Source: Charina bottae (Eukaryota; Chordata; Lepidosauria; Squamata; Charinaidae). From it: a stretch of 64,000 bases of DNA. The position numbers and the translations under genes were made by a program. Under the pieces are notes generated by a model, which did no database searches, was not told the DNA's origin, and was given only the letters and a program-made list of their open reading frames with translations. Positions 46,472 to 58,435 of this stretch are shown here, piece by piece (the first letter of the stretch is position 1; the number at the start of each line of letters is the position of its first letter). The stretch spans positions 20,560,501 through 20,624,500 of the forward strand of contig JALMGJ010000008.1 of the NCBI GenBank assembly GCA_023362775.1, written 5' to 3'.

Positions 46472-47085
46472 CAGACCAACAGTGCAATCTTATCCTAACA
46501 TTAATAATGGGGTACCATTTATACTTCATTTGAAGGCTAGTTCAGTAGACACTGGGCAGGCAATGCAATATACTGGTCACTCACCAGCATCCCTCAATAT
46601 TTGCCACTTGAGATAGCTACCTCACTCTGCCTAATGTTGAAGTCAGCCTTACATCACACCAATATTCTATCTACTAATTTATTTCCATTAATGACCAATA
46701 GATGCTTCTATGAAGCTACAAATAGAAATGAAAGAAATAGCTTTCCACATTTTAGCCTTAGAGTTCTTTATTATACAAGCATAAGTGTAGAACTCACAAG
46801 CAGTTACTGACAGTCCTGGAGCAATCATATCCATCAGATCATGAAGAGTCAAAAGAGGGTAAACTACAGAACTAGTTTTCAGAAGCAGAATGTTTTGAAC
46901 GTGAAAGTATCATATTGATTTTGGGCCTAATAATCCTACAGTATATTACTAAATCACATCAATCCCATGTACCGAATGTGTAAAGAAGTATTTTCTGCTA
47001 GAATCTATAGCCAATCAATTCTGTGAGCCTAAGTTTAAAGACATCATCTTAGCCATACCTATCTTTCCAAGATACCATGGTATCC
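46472..47085. other. Unique DNA
   Basis: Nothing recognised. Confidence 0.5.
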
Positions 47086-47688
47086 TTTTGGGGCGGCTCA
47101 GGGAGTTGGGGATGGGCAGTGTGGGTTTGCACTGATTCACCTCCTTCCTCCAGGGCCGGTCCCAATCAGTGGTGATAGGGAGCAAGAGATCCAACCCTTG
47201 GCCCTTCCTTTGAGGGGTGCCGCAGGGTTCGGTTCTCTCTCTACACCTCTTCAACATCTACATGAAACCACTGGGCAAATTCCATTTGATGGGGTCCAGA
47301 AAGCAGGCCTTCTCTACAGTGGCTCCTGCCCTTTGGAACATTCTGCCCCCGGAGGTGAGGCGAGCCCCATTGCTCCTGACCTTCCGGAAGACCCTGAAGA
47401 CCTGGCTCTGCCACCGTGCTTGGGGCGGGGAGGGGAGTAGTTATTCCTGGGGATGGCTGGTGCCTTAGAATGTTCCTCACATATATACAAACTGAACTCA
47501 ATCTTTTATTGCCATCTGGATTTTATTTTTTATTTTATATTTACATGTTGTATTTGTATTTATATTTTATATACTATTTATGGCTATTGTTTTTAACTTG
47601 TTAGCTTTATTGTAAACCGCCCAGAGTGCCTCTTCTGGGGGGAGATGGGCGGTGGCAAAATTTGAAAAATAAATAAATAAATAGGTAT
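47086..47688 (+). mobile_element. L2-type LINE 3' part with internal deletion
   Basis: The frame reads GVPQGSVLSLHLFNIYMKPLG (RT box) and jumps within a few codons to SRKQAFSTVAPALWNILPPEV (C-terminal segment) and TFRKTLKTWL. The palm with the YADD box and thumb are therefore deleted. The 3' UTR ends in tgtaaaccgcccagagtgcc, a G-rich bulge, gatgggcggtgg and (AAAT)n. GC-rich compared with its surroundings. Upstream codons contain stops. Confidence 0.85.
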
Positions 47689-48310
47689 AAATGTACTCAG
47701 GTAAAATCTAATAAATGGCAGGATCATATCTATTAGAATTAGTGGATATCCAGTGAGATGTTTTTATGCTCCTACCACAGATATAATGGTGGAAGACAAT
47801 GAGAAATCCTATAGCAAATTGTTGCAAACACTGGCTTCAGTGAATAAAATCTTTTCTTTCTCCAGTCTCATTTACATATAATTACTTTTAAATTATTTAT
47901 TTATCTGTTTTTCTCCCTTTCTCCTTCCTGAAAGTGATAAAATAGTTTTTCTCTTGTATGCAAAATTATTTGATTAATATAATTGTTACTCATAATATAT
48001 TGATCCAGTAGTCTTGTAATTATGTACTGAACTCATCTATTGTTTTGATCATGCTCTTCATTCTATTCCTTCATAATGATGCAAAAGCTAATCATATTAT
48101 TTCACTGAACTGTTTAATGGAGTGACACTAATTGAATATATAATTCTTTGGAAAAACTAAACTTTAATAACTGAATAGGAGAAACTTTTAATATTAATGA
48201 CTGTTGATATTAATTAAAGAAACTAATCGTAGAAACTTACGCTTAAAATGATGTAAGGATTATAATTATTATTTATTCAGTCAACTGGCGCTATGTATGT
48301 ACAATGCAGA
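47689..48310. other. Unique AT-rich DNA
   Basis: Nothing recognised. Confidence 0.5.
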
Positions 48311-48478
48311 ACCAGTTTGGTGTAGTGGTTAAGGCACTGGGCTAGAAACCAGGAGATTGTGAGTTCGTCCCACCTTGGGCATGAAGTCAGCCAGGTGACC
48401 TTGGGCCAGTCACTTTCTCTCAGCCCTAAGAAGGAGGCAAGGGCAAACCACTTCCGAAAAACCTTGCCAAGAAAGCTA
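48311..48478 (+). mobile_element. tRNA-derived SINE (Sauria/Squam1-like), plus strand
   Basis: A head with A-box-like tggtgtagtggttaaggcac, then ctagaaaccaggagattgtg, a degraded B-box (gagttcgtcccacc), ggtgaccttgggccagtcac, and a body ending ccttgccaagaaa. Same family as 7561-7784. No clear target duplication seen. Confidence 0.82.
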
Positions 48479-51255
48479 AGTTCAGCCTGCCGAAGGGTTT
48501 CCCCTCCCCTCTGTGCAGAGGGGAGGTTCTAGCATGCAGCTCTTTCGCTCCATCCGCTTAATGACCTGGGAGATTGCTTAATGACCACAGCTGGGAGTGA
48601 TATATTCCTATCTAGAATTCAACATATCAGAAGTAATGGACTGCTCATACTTTCTCCAAATCATTTTGGCAATGTCACTGAAGAGGCAGTTGTCCATAGG
48701 TACAGCATGATTATCTGCACTGGAAAATGTTCACATACAAATTAAGACTTCAGCATGAGCTGGGACTTGATAGAGCAGAATTCCAGTTCAAATAAAACCT
48801 TTTGCATTATGCAAAAACTCCCCGCTGCCAACAAGTTTTCTGAACCTATGACAAGCAGTATCGCTGTCTTCACGAAGTAACTTAAGAAAAGGAGTGGATG
48901 CTCACTGCTCCTTGCATGTTGAATTACCCAGCTGTTATATCTATCTGCAACTATTTTCAGTTGCACTATTTACTATATAAGCATATTCCCATTAAGGTAA
49001 AACCATTCCACACTGGCCGCTTACTTTATGAGAATAATGCGCTCCATCAGTACAAGAACATCAACCCAATTGACACCACAAAACGTCATGTTAACCTTGA
49101 ACATCCTCCCAACACTTTTAGCCTGGCACATTAATGATGTCAATTCATTATCTCCCAAGGAGGTCTGACAAGTGAGCAGAAAAAAATAACCATTTTGCAA
49201 TCGGAATTTAACTCCTTACGGCTAGTAATTGTCTTCAGACTGCCATGCTATCAGAAAAGAAGGACAGCTACAATTGACACTGGTGGGAGAAATGATCAAG
49301 TCTGCTTATGGCCCCAAACCACAACTCAGAAATGAATGATTGCATTGTTAATGCCTTGATGTTCCTTTAAAAGCATTAATTTAAAAACCCAGTTGCTTCT
49401 TCTGCTTTCCAAAAGGGTAATATTGTCTCCCTGTTTCTTTGGTTATAAGGAAACACAAGATGCCAAGAAGTCTGTTGGGAAATAAAGGCTGTGCATGGCA
49501 ACCCACCCTCCTTCCCTTTGTAAAGTATAGCTAGTCACTTCTTACCGTTGGAGTAGAAATGTTCTGAACTGCCCTGATTGGCATTGGACTCAGGTTTTTC
49601 ACCTACTTTATTCAACTATGATGTTCGACGGTTATTTTCTGATGTAAACTGCTGGGAGTATTTTTTTTTAAGTCAATTGGTATATAAATACAACAAACAA
49701 ATAATATTTTGGCTATTTGGTCTGGGCACAATGTGCAAGCATCCCATTTCAGAGGGCCTTGAGGCATGAAGATATGTGTGGATATGTCCCTTGAGCCCAT
49801 CACTGACCAGCAGTGATGGGTTGGAGTAGTCAAAAACCTCCCTGCTTGCCTTTATGGTGGGCAAGCAATAGAAGATCAGATTAGATAGTTGGTTGCCCTT
49901 GGTTTTAGAGCTGGGGTGGAATTGTTCTGTAAGCATGAACATTTCCACAGTGCAAAAAATCATGCTCTACACATGGACATTTCTCATATATCTGATGTCT
50001 GAGCATGACTTCTGGAGAGCTAAGGCTTCTTATCTTTCTTGTGAGTTGTAATGACTGAATGGGACTAATACGCTTTTTTAAAGTATGGAGACAGCACTCC
50101 ACAGGTTCGCCCTTACCATACTTACTCAATGTTTTGTAATTCAATACGTAGCAAGTGGCACATAAATCATGAAAAAAGAGGTTCCTCTGAATTGTGATGG
50201 TCATAAGGGGAGATTTTAACTATAAATACTCAGCATTATATGTATTTGTTCATTGGCCAAAATTATAAAATAGGTGTTTATTGTATTTATTGTATAAAAA
50301 CATGCCACACAATAATGTTTGTAAAGCTACCAACATTCAACGTATGTGATCTAAAGTGAGGAATACAAAGAGTTTTCCATAATAAGTAGGCTGTTGTATG
50401 GTTTCCACTATGCTATAGTACTTTGCAGATCATATCACAGGTTGTTGGGTTATACAGAAATTTTTGTGCCTTAATATCCAAGGCTGCACATCAGAACTTA
50501 TAGGTTAGTTTTGTCCCTAGTGAATTATAATTTGATTTATATATTTTTTCAAATGCATGTGTACTAAAGAAATATTTTCAATAATAACATGATTTAATAA
50601 ACATTTTAATTTATTCTTTTCTACTTGTTAAGTAAAATCATACTTTTTACTTGTTAAGTAAAAACAGTTCTCTCTCTTCTTTTGGCACAAAGTCCATGCT
50701 AAAAAAAATGTAGGAAGACATCTGGAGATGCTGTTAAGAGATGCTGTTGCTATATGATATTATTAAGATACTGGAAGAGATGTATAGATCAAATACTGGA
50801 TTGTAAGGTTTTTAAGATGCCTTTGACCCCAATCCTATATTCCTCCCTAAATATATAAATGAGGAATTATATTTTATTGTTGGTGGACAGTAAAATACAT
50901 ATGTCCCTTGATATGTATTTTATAGTTCTGCTTCCCCACTATTCTATATCATGTCCAAATTACTGTAAAGATAGATGATTGTGATTGATTGACTTTTCTT
51001 GGATAACCACTGTTTATATTTAATAATGTTCTTTCAGTTTTTTATCATTTGCACAAGTGATCACAATGCACCATTTTTTTCCATTGCAGTACATACATTG
51101 TTATGCAGCAAGAAAAGCTTGCACTTGTGCTACCAGAGAAACCATTTTGCCTGTAGAAACTTCATAGGTTCTCCAGCTCTAAGGAAGGAGGCAGGTAAGT
51201 GGTGGATATACCACTTCATATAACCACTGAGAATTCATCACCACTAATGTCCTAG
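48479..51255. other. Unique AT-rich DNA, no gene seen
   Basis: No coding segment recognised. Cttgttaagtaaaa occurs twice near 50625-50662. Confidence 0.5.
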
Positions 51256-51257
51256 AA

Positions 51258-51258
<1 letters not shown>

Positions 51259-51296
<38 letters not shown>

Positions 51297-51374
51297 CTGT
51301 GTATATACTCTGTATATATACTGTGTATATATATACTGTGTATATATATACTGTGTGTATATATATATATATAC

Positions 51375-51421
<47 letters not shown>

Positions 51422-51510
51422 GTATGTATATATCTGTATATATATCTGTATATATACTGTATGTACATATACATATACATATACACACACACACACACAC
51501 ACAGACATAC
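51259..51510 (+). repeat. Compound (GT)n/(TATATACTG)n/(TATATG)n/(CA)n microsatellite
   Basis: Begins with about 17 GT units, passes through ATATACTGTGT-type and TATATG units and ends in CA dinucleotides. Confidence 0.93.
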
Positions 51511-51515
51511 AGACA

Positions 51516-51758
<243 letters not shown>

Positions 51759-52311
51759 CCTTTAAGAGGTACATTAAAAAGGATATAAAGGTCTTAGCTA
51801 AAATATATATTGGGGTGGCTGAGTGGGAAATAGTCTTAACATTTAAGATAAATTGTTCCAAACATTATATGACTGAAAAGGTTTAAAAATGGAAAAAAAA
51901 TAAATAAACAATGGTCAATTGCATGAATGACACATGCATTTATAAACTCAGAAGCTTAAATTGGTTGTCTGTGTGCCATCTTCCTATATTCCTTCTTGGG
52001 TGTACCAAATCCAAACAAACCTAATTGCTCATAGAATCAGGGCACTTAAGAGCTTCCTACAGGAATCCTATTGGAGAATACCAGTGATGAAACAGCTCTT
52101 CATGTTCTTGCAGTTAGAATCATCTGCAAATGCCCACAGGGAAGCAACGATTTAACCATTTTCCTCTGATGGCTGTTCAGCTGTTCACACAGAACTAAAT
52201 TTGGCATGTTGAAGGTGTTTTTATGTGTCACTTCTAATAGGATGCAGGTATCAGGTGATCTGAGAAAATTTCAAAACTGATTTTGCTTGAGTAAGGTGCA
52301 AACTGCTGCAT
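51759..52311. other. Unique DNA
   Basis: Nothing recognised. Confidence 0.5.
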
Positions 52312-52327
52312 GAGAAGCAGATGTCTC

Positions 52328-54430
52328 GACTCCAAGCCTGGCTGGCAGCTCGACAAGTCAGAGTTTCTCAGAGCTCTGAGACCTGGCTGACTTTCTACCT
52401 TGTTTGCAGGGGTCTACAGAATTTGTAAGACCACTGAAGCTTCCCCCTGGAGAGGGGGGAACCAGAAGATTGCTCACAGAGCCATTGGAATTGCCCACTC
52501 CTGTTTTTCTTTGTTGTTTCCACCACGGAGAAGAACGGGGGTGAATGCAGTGGAATGGCCGAAGGAGGATCCTAGCTCTGCAGGGAACGTAAGTCTCTTT
52601 GGGAGACACAAGAGCTACAGCCAGATTTTAGATCACTTTATATTAGTTTTCTTTTTTAGATTAGAACATTTTTATTATCTAAAATTTATCTTTGGACTTC
52701 GCTTAAAATGTTGGCTAATTTTGTGTTTTCTTTGCTATAATTAATTTTGGTGGAAGTTTGATAGATTTTATTTTGGCAACATAATGAACAAGTTTGTATT
52801 TTTTTTGCCTTTCTTTTGTATCAGAGAAATTGGGACTTAAGAGACTTTGTTGGTATTTTTCACTCGACAAACTGACTTTTGAGAAATTGTTTGTTTGGGT
52901 TAAGCAGCTTGCAGCCTGAAGAATAAAGAAGAATAAAGAATAAAGTATAGAGAATGTGTGCCTCTTTTCCTTCTTATTTTTCTACTTTTTTTTAGAACGG
53001 ACTTTGTCTCACTTGGAATTTATTTTTATTTTTCCTTTTATAAACTGTTTGAAATACTGCTCTGTGGAATTTTTCATCTTTTATTTTAAAAGTTTTCTTC
53101 ACTTAAAGAAACAGACATCGCTGATAACAATAGACCAGCTGTTCCCTGCTCCCTGGGAAAATTCTTGTTTTGACTACAACAGCTAATTACGGCTTGAAAA
53201 GGGGGGTGTAGGTGAGAATGGCATTTCTTACAGCACTTCAGGATTTTAAGAAAGAAATCAGTGAAGCTTTTTTGCAAATTAGGAAATCCATAGAACGTAT
53301 ATTAATAGTTTTGGTGGCTCAGGAACAGAAGATACAAGGGACAGATTTAGAAACAGAGGGAAGATCTCTCGAACCAGTAGAGAAACAGGGAAAGAGGATT
53401 TTGAATGTATTGGTACAGAAGAAGATTATGATATTTTACAGGAAGTGGTCTATTAAACGTTTGGGCACAAACACATTGGGGCAGCTGAGACAGGAAGATT
53501 TTAACATGCAAATTGATAGATATGGTAAAATAAACATTTTGACATCCCACATGAGTTACAGAATAAAACAAGTTGCATATTGTGATCTTGGTATAACCTA
53601 AACAGGAGATTTATTGATGTTGATCTGGGACACAAGGTTAATGAAAACGCGGATCTGGATTGTACACAGAGTGAGAGCAGATATGAGAAACTCTATGGAT
53701 GCATAAAAATATGATACTTTAAGTGTAAGATACAAGATTATAAATATAAATATAAGTTGATATTATAGATTACTCTTTCTGGAGATACATTTATGAGAAG
53801 ACAATGAGATGATGAGATGGAATTAGAATGAAGGTTATTACAGGATGATATTATGTATGAATATGTTGTATGACTATTATAAGAATTGGTATATTATGTA
53901 TTAGGTTATATGTTATGTTAGGTTTTGTATTCTTGCTATATTATGTATTATGTTATGTAATATGTTAGGTTATGTATTAATGGAATATATAGTCATAATA
54001 TGAACAGAATATACTGTATTATATTAGAAGTAGATAAGGCCTTTATTTGTTACACTAATTGGATTTTATTGAAGATATAAATATAGATGTAAAAATGGAA
54101 AGAGCAAATGGAAAACATTTAATTGATGCAGCAATGAACATTTGATTACTATTCCAAGGAGTAGAAACCAGAGATGGATTGTTGGAAGACATCAAGAAAG
54201 GTGAAACCTATATGAAGAACAGAAGATTGGATTATAGAAATCATAGGGTATATGACAAAGAAAAGTTCCTGTGTATTGTATGAAGGACTAACATTTAAAG
54301 TTAATTATCATACTTAAAGTTCAAGGATAAATTGGAGGACATCTATTTTCTATATTTTCTTTGTTTGTTATTTTTTTGACTTCACTTTTTCTTTCCTTTT
54401 TTCTTACTTTGTATTTCTACTTCTTTCTTT
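52328..54430 (+). mobile_element. Half-L1-like non-autonomous element, 5' portion (continues 58366-58419)
   Basis: The exact 16-bp word gagaagcagatgtctc at 52312-52327 and 58420-58435 brackets an element interrupted by the RTE-like LINE (54431-58353). With that removed it is about 2.1 kb: a moderately GC-rich 5' region, a short open frame (53218-53601), a long non-coding AT-rich 3' region and poly(A) at about 58410. Its 3' 520 bp recur at 27240-27840. No ORF2 endonuclease or RT is seen. The architecture is like HAL1 (5' UTR, ORF1-type, 3' UTR), dependent on an L1 for movement. The family assignment is inference. Confidence 0.75.
53218..53601 (+). CDS. Short ORF of the half-L1-like element, coiled-coil type
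   Basis: From ATG at 53218 the frame reads MAFLTALQDFKKEISEAF and LQIRKSIERILIVLVAQEQ, a charged amphipathic region suited to a coiled coil as in L1 ORF1 proteins. Then come KQGKRILNVLVQKK and a C-terminal RQEDFNMQIDRYG region before the stop at 53601. At about 127 codons it is far shorter than a usual ORF1 (about 300); the RNA-recognition and C-terminal domains are not recognisable. Just downstream the region is stop-rich. Probably the decayed or reduced ORF1 of the element; not a host gene. Confidence 0.45.
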   Translation: MAFLTALQDFKKEISEAFLQIRKSIERILIVLVAQEQKIQGTDLETEGRSLEPVEKQGKRILNVLVQKKIMIFYRKWSIKRLGTNTLGQLRQEDFNMQIDRYGKINILTSHMSYRIKQVAYCDLGIT

Positions 54431-57400
54431 CTCACTCGCTGGATCGTCACCTTGTTGTGGTGAGTGGGCTTGTGTGTTCCCAATGAACCCTGTGAGCGAA
54501 GCCGTCGGGAGTCATGTACTCCTGGCAGGGTCACCCATGGCGGTAAGGTCCAGGGGGAGGAACCAGAAAAAGAACGATCCAAGAAAGTCCTCAACGGCAG
54601 AACAGGCGGAAGATAACAAGGTGTATTGTTACAACGGCTGCGAAGGCGGATGAAGGCTGCAGCAGACAAAAGGTCACCAATCGTCATGGTATCCATGCCA
54701 TTGGATTAGAGCCTTTTTCTGTGAAGGTTGTGTGCTGATCGTTGTGCACCGATCTCCACACATAAAACAAATTCACGCACAGGCGTCTTCCAACCACACC
54801 AAACCCAAAACAACCAAAAGTCCCATGGCGACTGACAAATGGCAACGGGGGCAGGACTGTGAAATCCGGAAGCTCCTAGTCATGGACCAGCACATGGGCG
54901 GTGGATACGGATTCAGTCGCCCTGACTCAAGGATCGAGGCAGTTGAGTAGTTCGGCAGCTGTATCCACGACTGAGCAGCCCTATTTAGGATCCACTCTGC
55001 TCACCCCATATGGGGAGGGGGCTAGAAAAGGTGCCCTAAACATAGTCTGCCTCATTTTCTCCCTGACTGGATTACCGCGACCAGTGGGGTCACCATCTAG
55101 CGGTCGTAAAAAACACATGAATATTGGAACATGGAATATACGGACCCTGCAAGACAATATGGATAGTGAACGACCTGAACGTAGGACTGCCATTATTGCA
55201 AGGGAGCTGAGACGTTTTAATATCGATATAGCAGCACTCCAAGAAACTCGAAGAGTAGGAGAAGGACAGTTGAAGGAAGAAAAAGGAGGTTATACCTTCT
55301 TTTGGAAAGGACTGCCTGAACAAGAACGACGAATACATGGGGTAGGCTTTGCTATCAAAAACGACATTGTGAAGCTCTTGTCAGAAGTTCCTACTGGGAT
55401 TAACGAACGACTCTCAACTCTCCGAATAAAACTCGCCAAAAACCAACAGGCAACTATCCTAAGTGCTTACGCACCAACACTAGATGCAGATGAGGATATC
55501 AAGGAAAAATTTTATACCCAGCTGGACACCATCTTATCAGAGATACCAAAGGAGGATAAAATTATCCTCCTGGGCGATTTCAATGCAAGAGTTGGGCGTG
55601 ATTTTGATTTGTGGCCAGGGATCATTGGGAAAGAAGGAGTTGACAACAGCAACACGAATGGAAACTTACTTCTGACTAAGTGTGCAGAGCATAACCTTGT
55701 CATTACTAACACACTCTTTCGCCAGAAAAATAAATTTAAAACATCATGGAAGCACCCACGGTCGAAGCACTGGCATCTTTTAGATTATGTAATTGTCCGT
55801 GCTAGAGATCGCCGTGATGTACTTCTCACCAGAGCCATGACAAGCGCCGATGACTGCTGGACAGACCATCGATTAATTCGATCCACGATGGCCATAAAGA
55901 TTGTCCCTCATCGTAGGCTCCAAGGAAGAAAACCAAGGCGTAAAATGAATACACTGGCCCTTCAAGATCCTATTAAACAAGCTTGCTTTCAATCAGCTCT
56001 CAAGGAACATCTGCCTATGGAACTTCCTGAAAATGTTGAGGAACACTGGATTAAATTGAAGACTTCTGTTATTTCAGCCTGTGAACAAACTATCGGATAC
56101 CAGACTAAGAGACATCAGGACTGGTTTGATGAGAACGATAGTGAGATTGAACATATTATTGACAAGAAAAGGAAAGCCTTCCAGATATGGCAAAAAGATA
56201 TTAACTGTGCCGTTAAGAAAAAAATCTACGCCAGTGCAAAGGCAGAAGTCCAAAGAAGAACTAGAGAACTTAAGAACATATGGTGGATAAAAAAAGCCCA
56301 AGAAACCCAACATTTTGCAGATGCTCATGATGCACGGGGCTTTTTTAAAGCCATAAAGGCCATCTGTGGACCAACAAACTATGGTACAAATCCCTTACGC
56401 TCAGTAGATGGTGCTAAACTTCTAAAGGACAAAGAGTCTATTGCACTGCGCTGGAAAGAGCATTACTACAATCTCCTTAAATGTCACTCTACTGTGGCTG
56501 ATGAAGTCTTCTTGCAAATCCCGCAAAAACAAATAAGAAATGAGCTTGCAGTACCCCCTAGTTTGGAGGAAGTCAGTAAAGCCACTAAACAAATGAAAAA
56601 TAACAAAGCTAGTGGACCTGATGGGATTCCTGCTGAAGTCTTTAAAGAAGGCGGGCCTGAACTTACACAACAACTTCATAAGCTCATTGAAAAAATCTGG
56701 ATGAGGGAGGAGATTCCAGCAGACTTTAGGGATGCCATAATTATCACTCTCTTTAAAAAGGGTGATAGAACAGACTGTGGAAACTATCGAGGCATTTCCC
56801 TTCTAGCCACAGCAGGCAAAATCCTGGCAAAGATCATCGCAAACCGTCTCCTATCTGTATCAGAAGACATCCTCCCTGAAACGCAAAATGGCTTCTGCCC
56901 TTCCAGGGGAACAGTGGATATGATTTTCACTGCACGACAGCTTCAAGAAAAATGCAAGGAGCAAAACCGCCCTCTGTACATGGCGTTTATTGATCTGACT
57001 AAAGCTTTTGATACTGTAAATCGTACTGCTCTCTGGACCATCCTTCTAAAAATCGGATGCCCTAATAAACTTGTGAACATCTTGCGGTTACTCCATGACG
57101 ACATGATGGCAACAATCCTGAATAACAATGGCTCTCAAAGCGATCCATTTAAAGTGGAATCCGGCGTTAAACAGGGATGTGTTATTGCTCCAACCTTATT
57201 CACTATCTTAATCGCTATGATTATGCACCTTGTTGAAGAGAAACTTCCTACTGGTGTAGAAATTATATATCGAACAGATGGAAAGCTTTTTAATCTTAGT
57301 AGGCTGAAAGCAAAAAATAAGGTAATTGCAACTTCTGTTATAGAACTTCAATATGCTGATGATAACGTAGTCTGTGCACACTCCGAGGAAGATCTTCAAA

Positions 57401-58353
57401 CTATCCTAAACATCTTTACAGAAGCATATGAAAAGCTCGGCCTCTCGATTAACATTAAAAAAACCAAAGTGCTTTACCAGCAAGTTCGAACCAATCCCTC
57501 TGCAGCGCCATCAATCCAGCTTAAAGGTGTGTCACTAGAAAATGTTGATCACTTTTCTTATCTCGGCAGCTATCTATCTACAAAAGCCGACATCGACGCT
57601 GAAATTCAGCATCGCCTGAGCTCTGTGAGTGTAGCTTTCTCCTGAATGAAGCGTAGAGTGTTTGAGGATCGGGACATTCGCAGGGAGACCAAAATGCTTG
57701 TTTACAAAGCCATTGTACTATCAACCCTTCTGTACGCCTGTGAAACATGGACCCTCTACAAACGCCACCTCCAACTTCTTGAAAGATTCCATCAACGCTG
57801 CCTCCGAAAAATTCTGCAAATTACTTGGGAAGATAGGCGGACTAATGTTAGCGTATTAGAAGAAGCGAAAACCACCAGCATTGAAACAATGATCATCCAA
57901 CATCAACTTCGCTGGACCGGTCATGTTGTTCGAATGCCTGACCATCGTCTTCCAAAGCAGCTACGTTACTCCCAACTTAAGAATGGAAAATGGAATATTG
58001 GTGGACAGCAAAAGAGATTCAAAGATACTCTCAAAGCTAATTTTAAAAAATGTAATATCAGCATTGAGAACTGGGAAGCCCTAACTCATGAGCGTTTCAA
58101 TTGGAGGTCATCCTTTATTAATGGCACTATGGACTTTGAAGAAGCACGAGTACAGGGCGAAAAGGAGAAAAGAGCTAAATGGAAGGCACGTCAGGCAAAC
58201 CCTCATCATGACCGTCTCCCACCCGGAAACCTATGCCCTCATTGCGGGAGGTTGTGCGGATCCAGAATTGGCCTTTATAGCCACTTACAGATTCACCGTT
58301 AAAATTTTACCTTTGGAAGACAATCTTACTCGGCTACGAGTGATCGCCAATGA
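54431..58353 (+). mobile_element. Near full-length RTE-like LINE, 12-bp target duplication, no tail
   Basis: The 3923-bp element is flanked by acttctttcttt (54419-54430 and 58354-58365). It begins ctcactcgctggatcgtcac, has a ~690-bp leader, one long open frame with a single stop, about 50 bp of 3' sequence, and ends gtgatcgccaatga directly at the target duplication. There is no poly(A) or simple-repeat tail. Its ends are shared exactly with the 947-bp copy at 33561-34507. It sits inside the half-L1-like element, so it is the younger of the two. Confidence 0.95.
55117..58302 (+). pseudogene. APE endonuclease-reverse transcriptase polyprotein, one stop codon
   Basis: From ATG at 55117 (start chosen because MNIGTWNIRTL begins the endonuclease fold) the frame encodes an apurinic-type endonuclease: TWNIRTL, ALQETR, GDFNARVG, DYVIVRARD, WTDHRLI. 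A linker follows, then RT: NNKASGPDGIPAEV, NYRGISLLATAGKI, FIDLTKAFDTVNR, GVKQGCVIAPTLF and intact YADD at about 57351-57362. After RT come LLYACETWT and LRWTGHVVRMPDHRLPKQL, and a final C2H2-type finger CPHCGRLC...HLQIHR. The only stop is TGA at 57643-57645, before MKRRVFED, where CGA (Arg) would be expected: a CpG transition. Length, about 1060 codons, is full for RTE-like LINEs. Otherwise apparently intact. Confidence 0.93.
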
Positions 58354-58435
58354 ACTTCTTTCTTTGTATTAACTTTTAATATGTATTTTAAAATTCAATA
58401 AAACTTATGAAAAAAAAGAGAGAAGCAGATGTCTC
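58354..58435 (+). mobile_element. 3' end of the half-L1-like element and its target duplication
   Basis: Gtattaacttttaatatgta and caataaaacttatgaaaaaa match the 3' end of the L1-type insert at 27240-27840, followed by poly(A) and the 16-bp duplication ending at 58435. Confidence 0.88.

Noticed and set aside
53590..53880. Continuation of an ORF1 protein past 53601
   Set aside because: The region has stops in every frame at short intervals and simple repeats; no conserved domain is visible.
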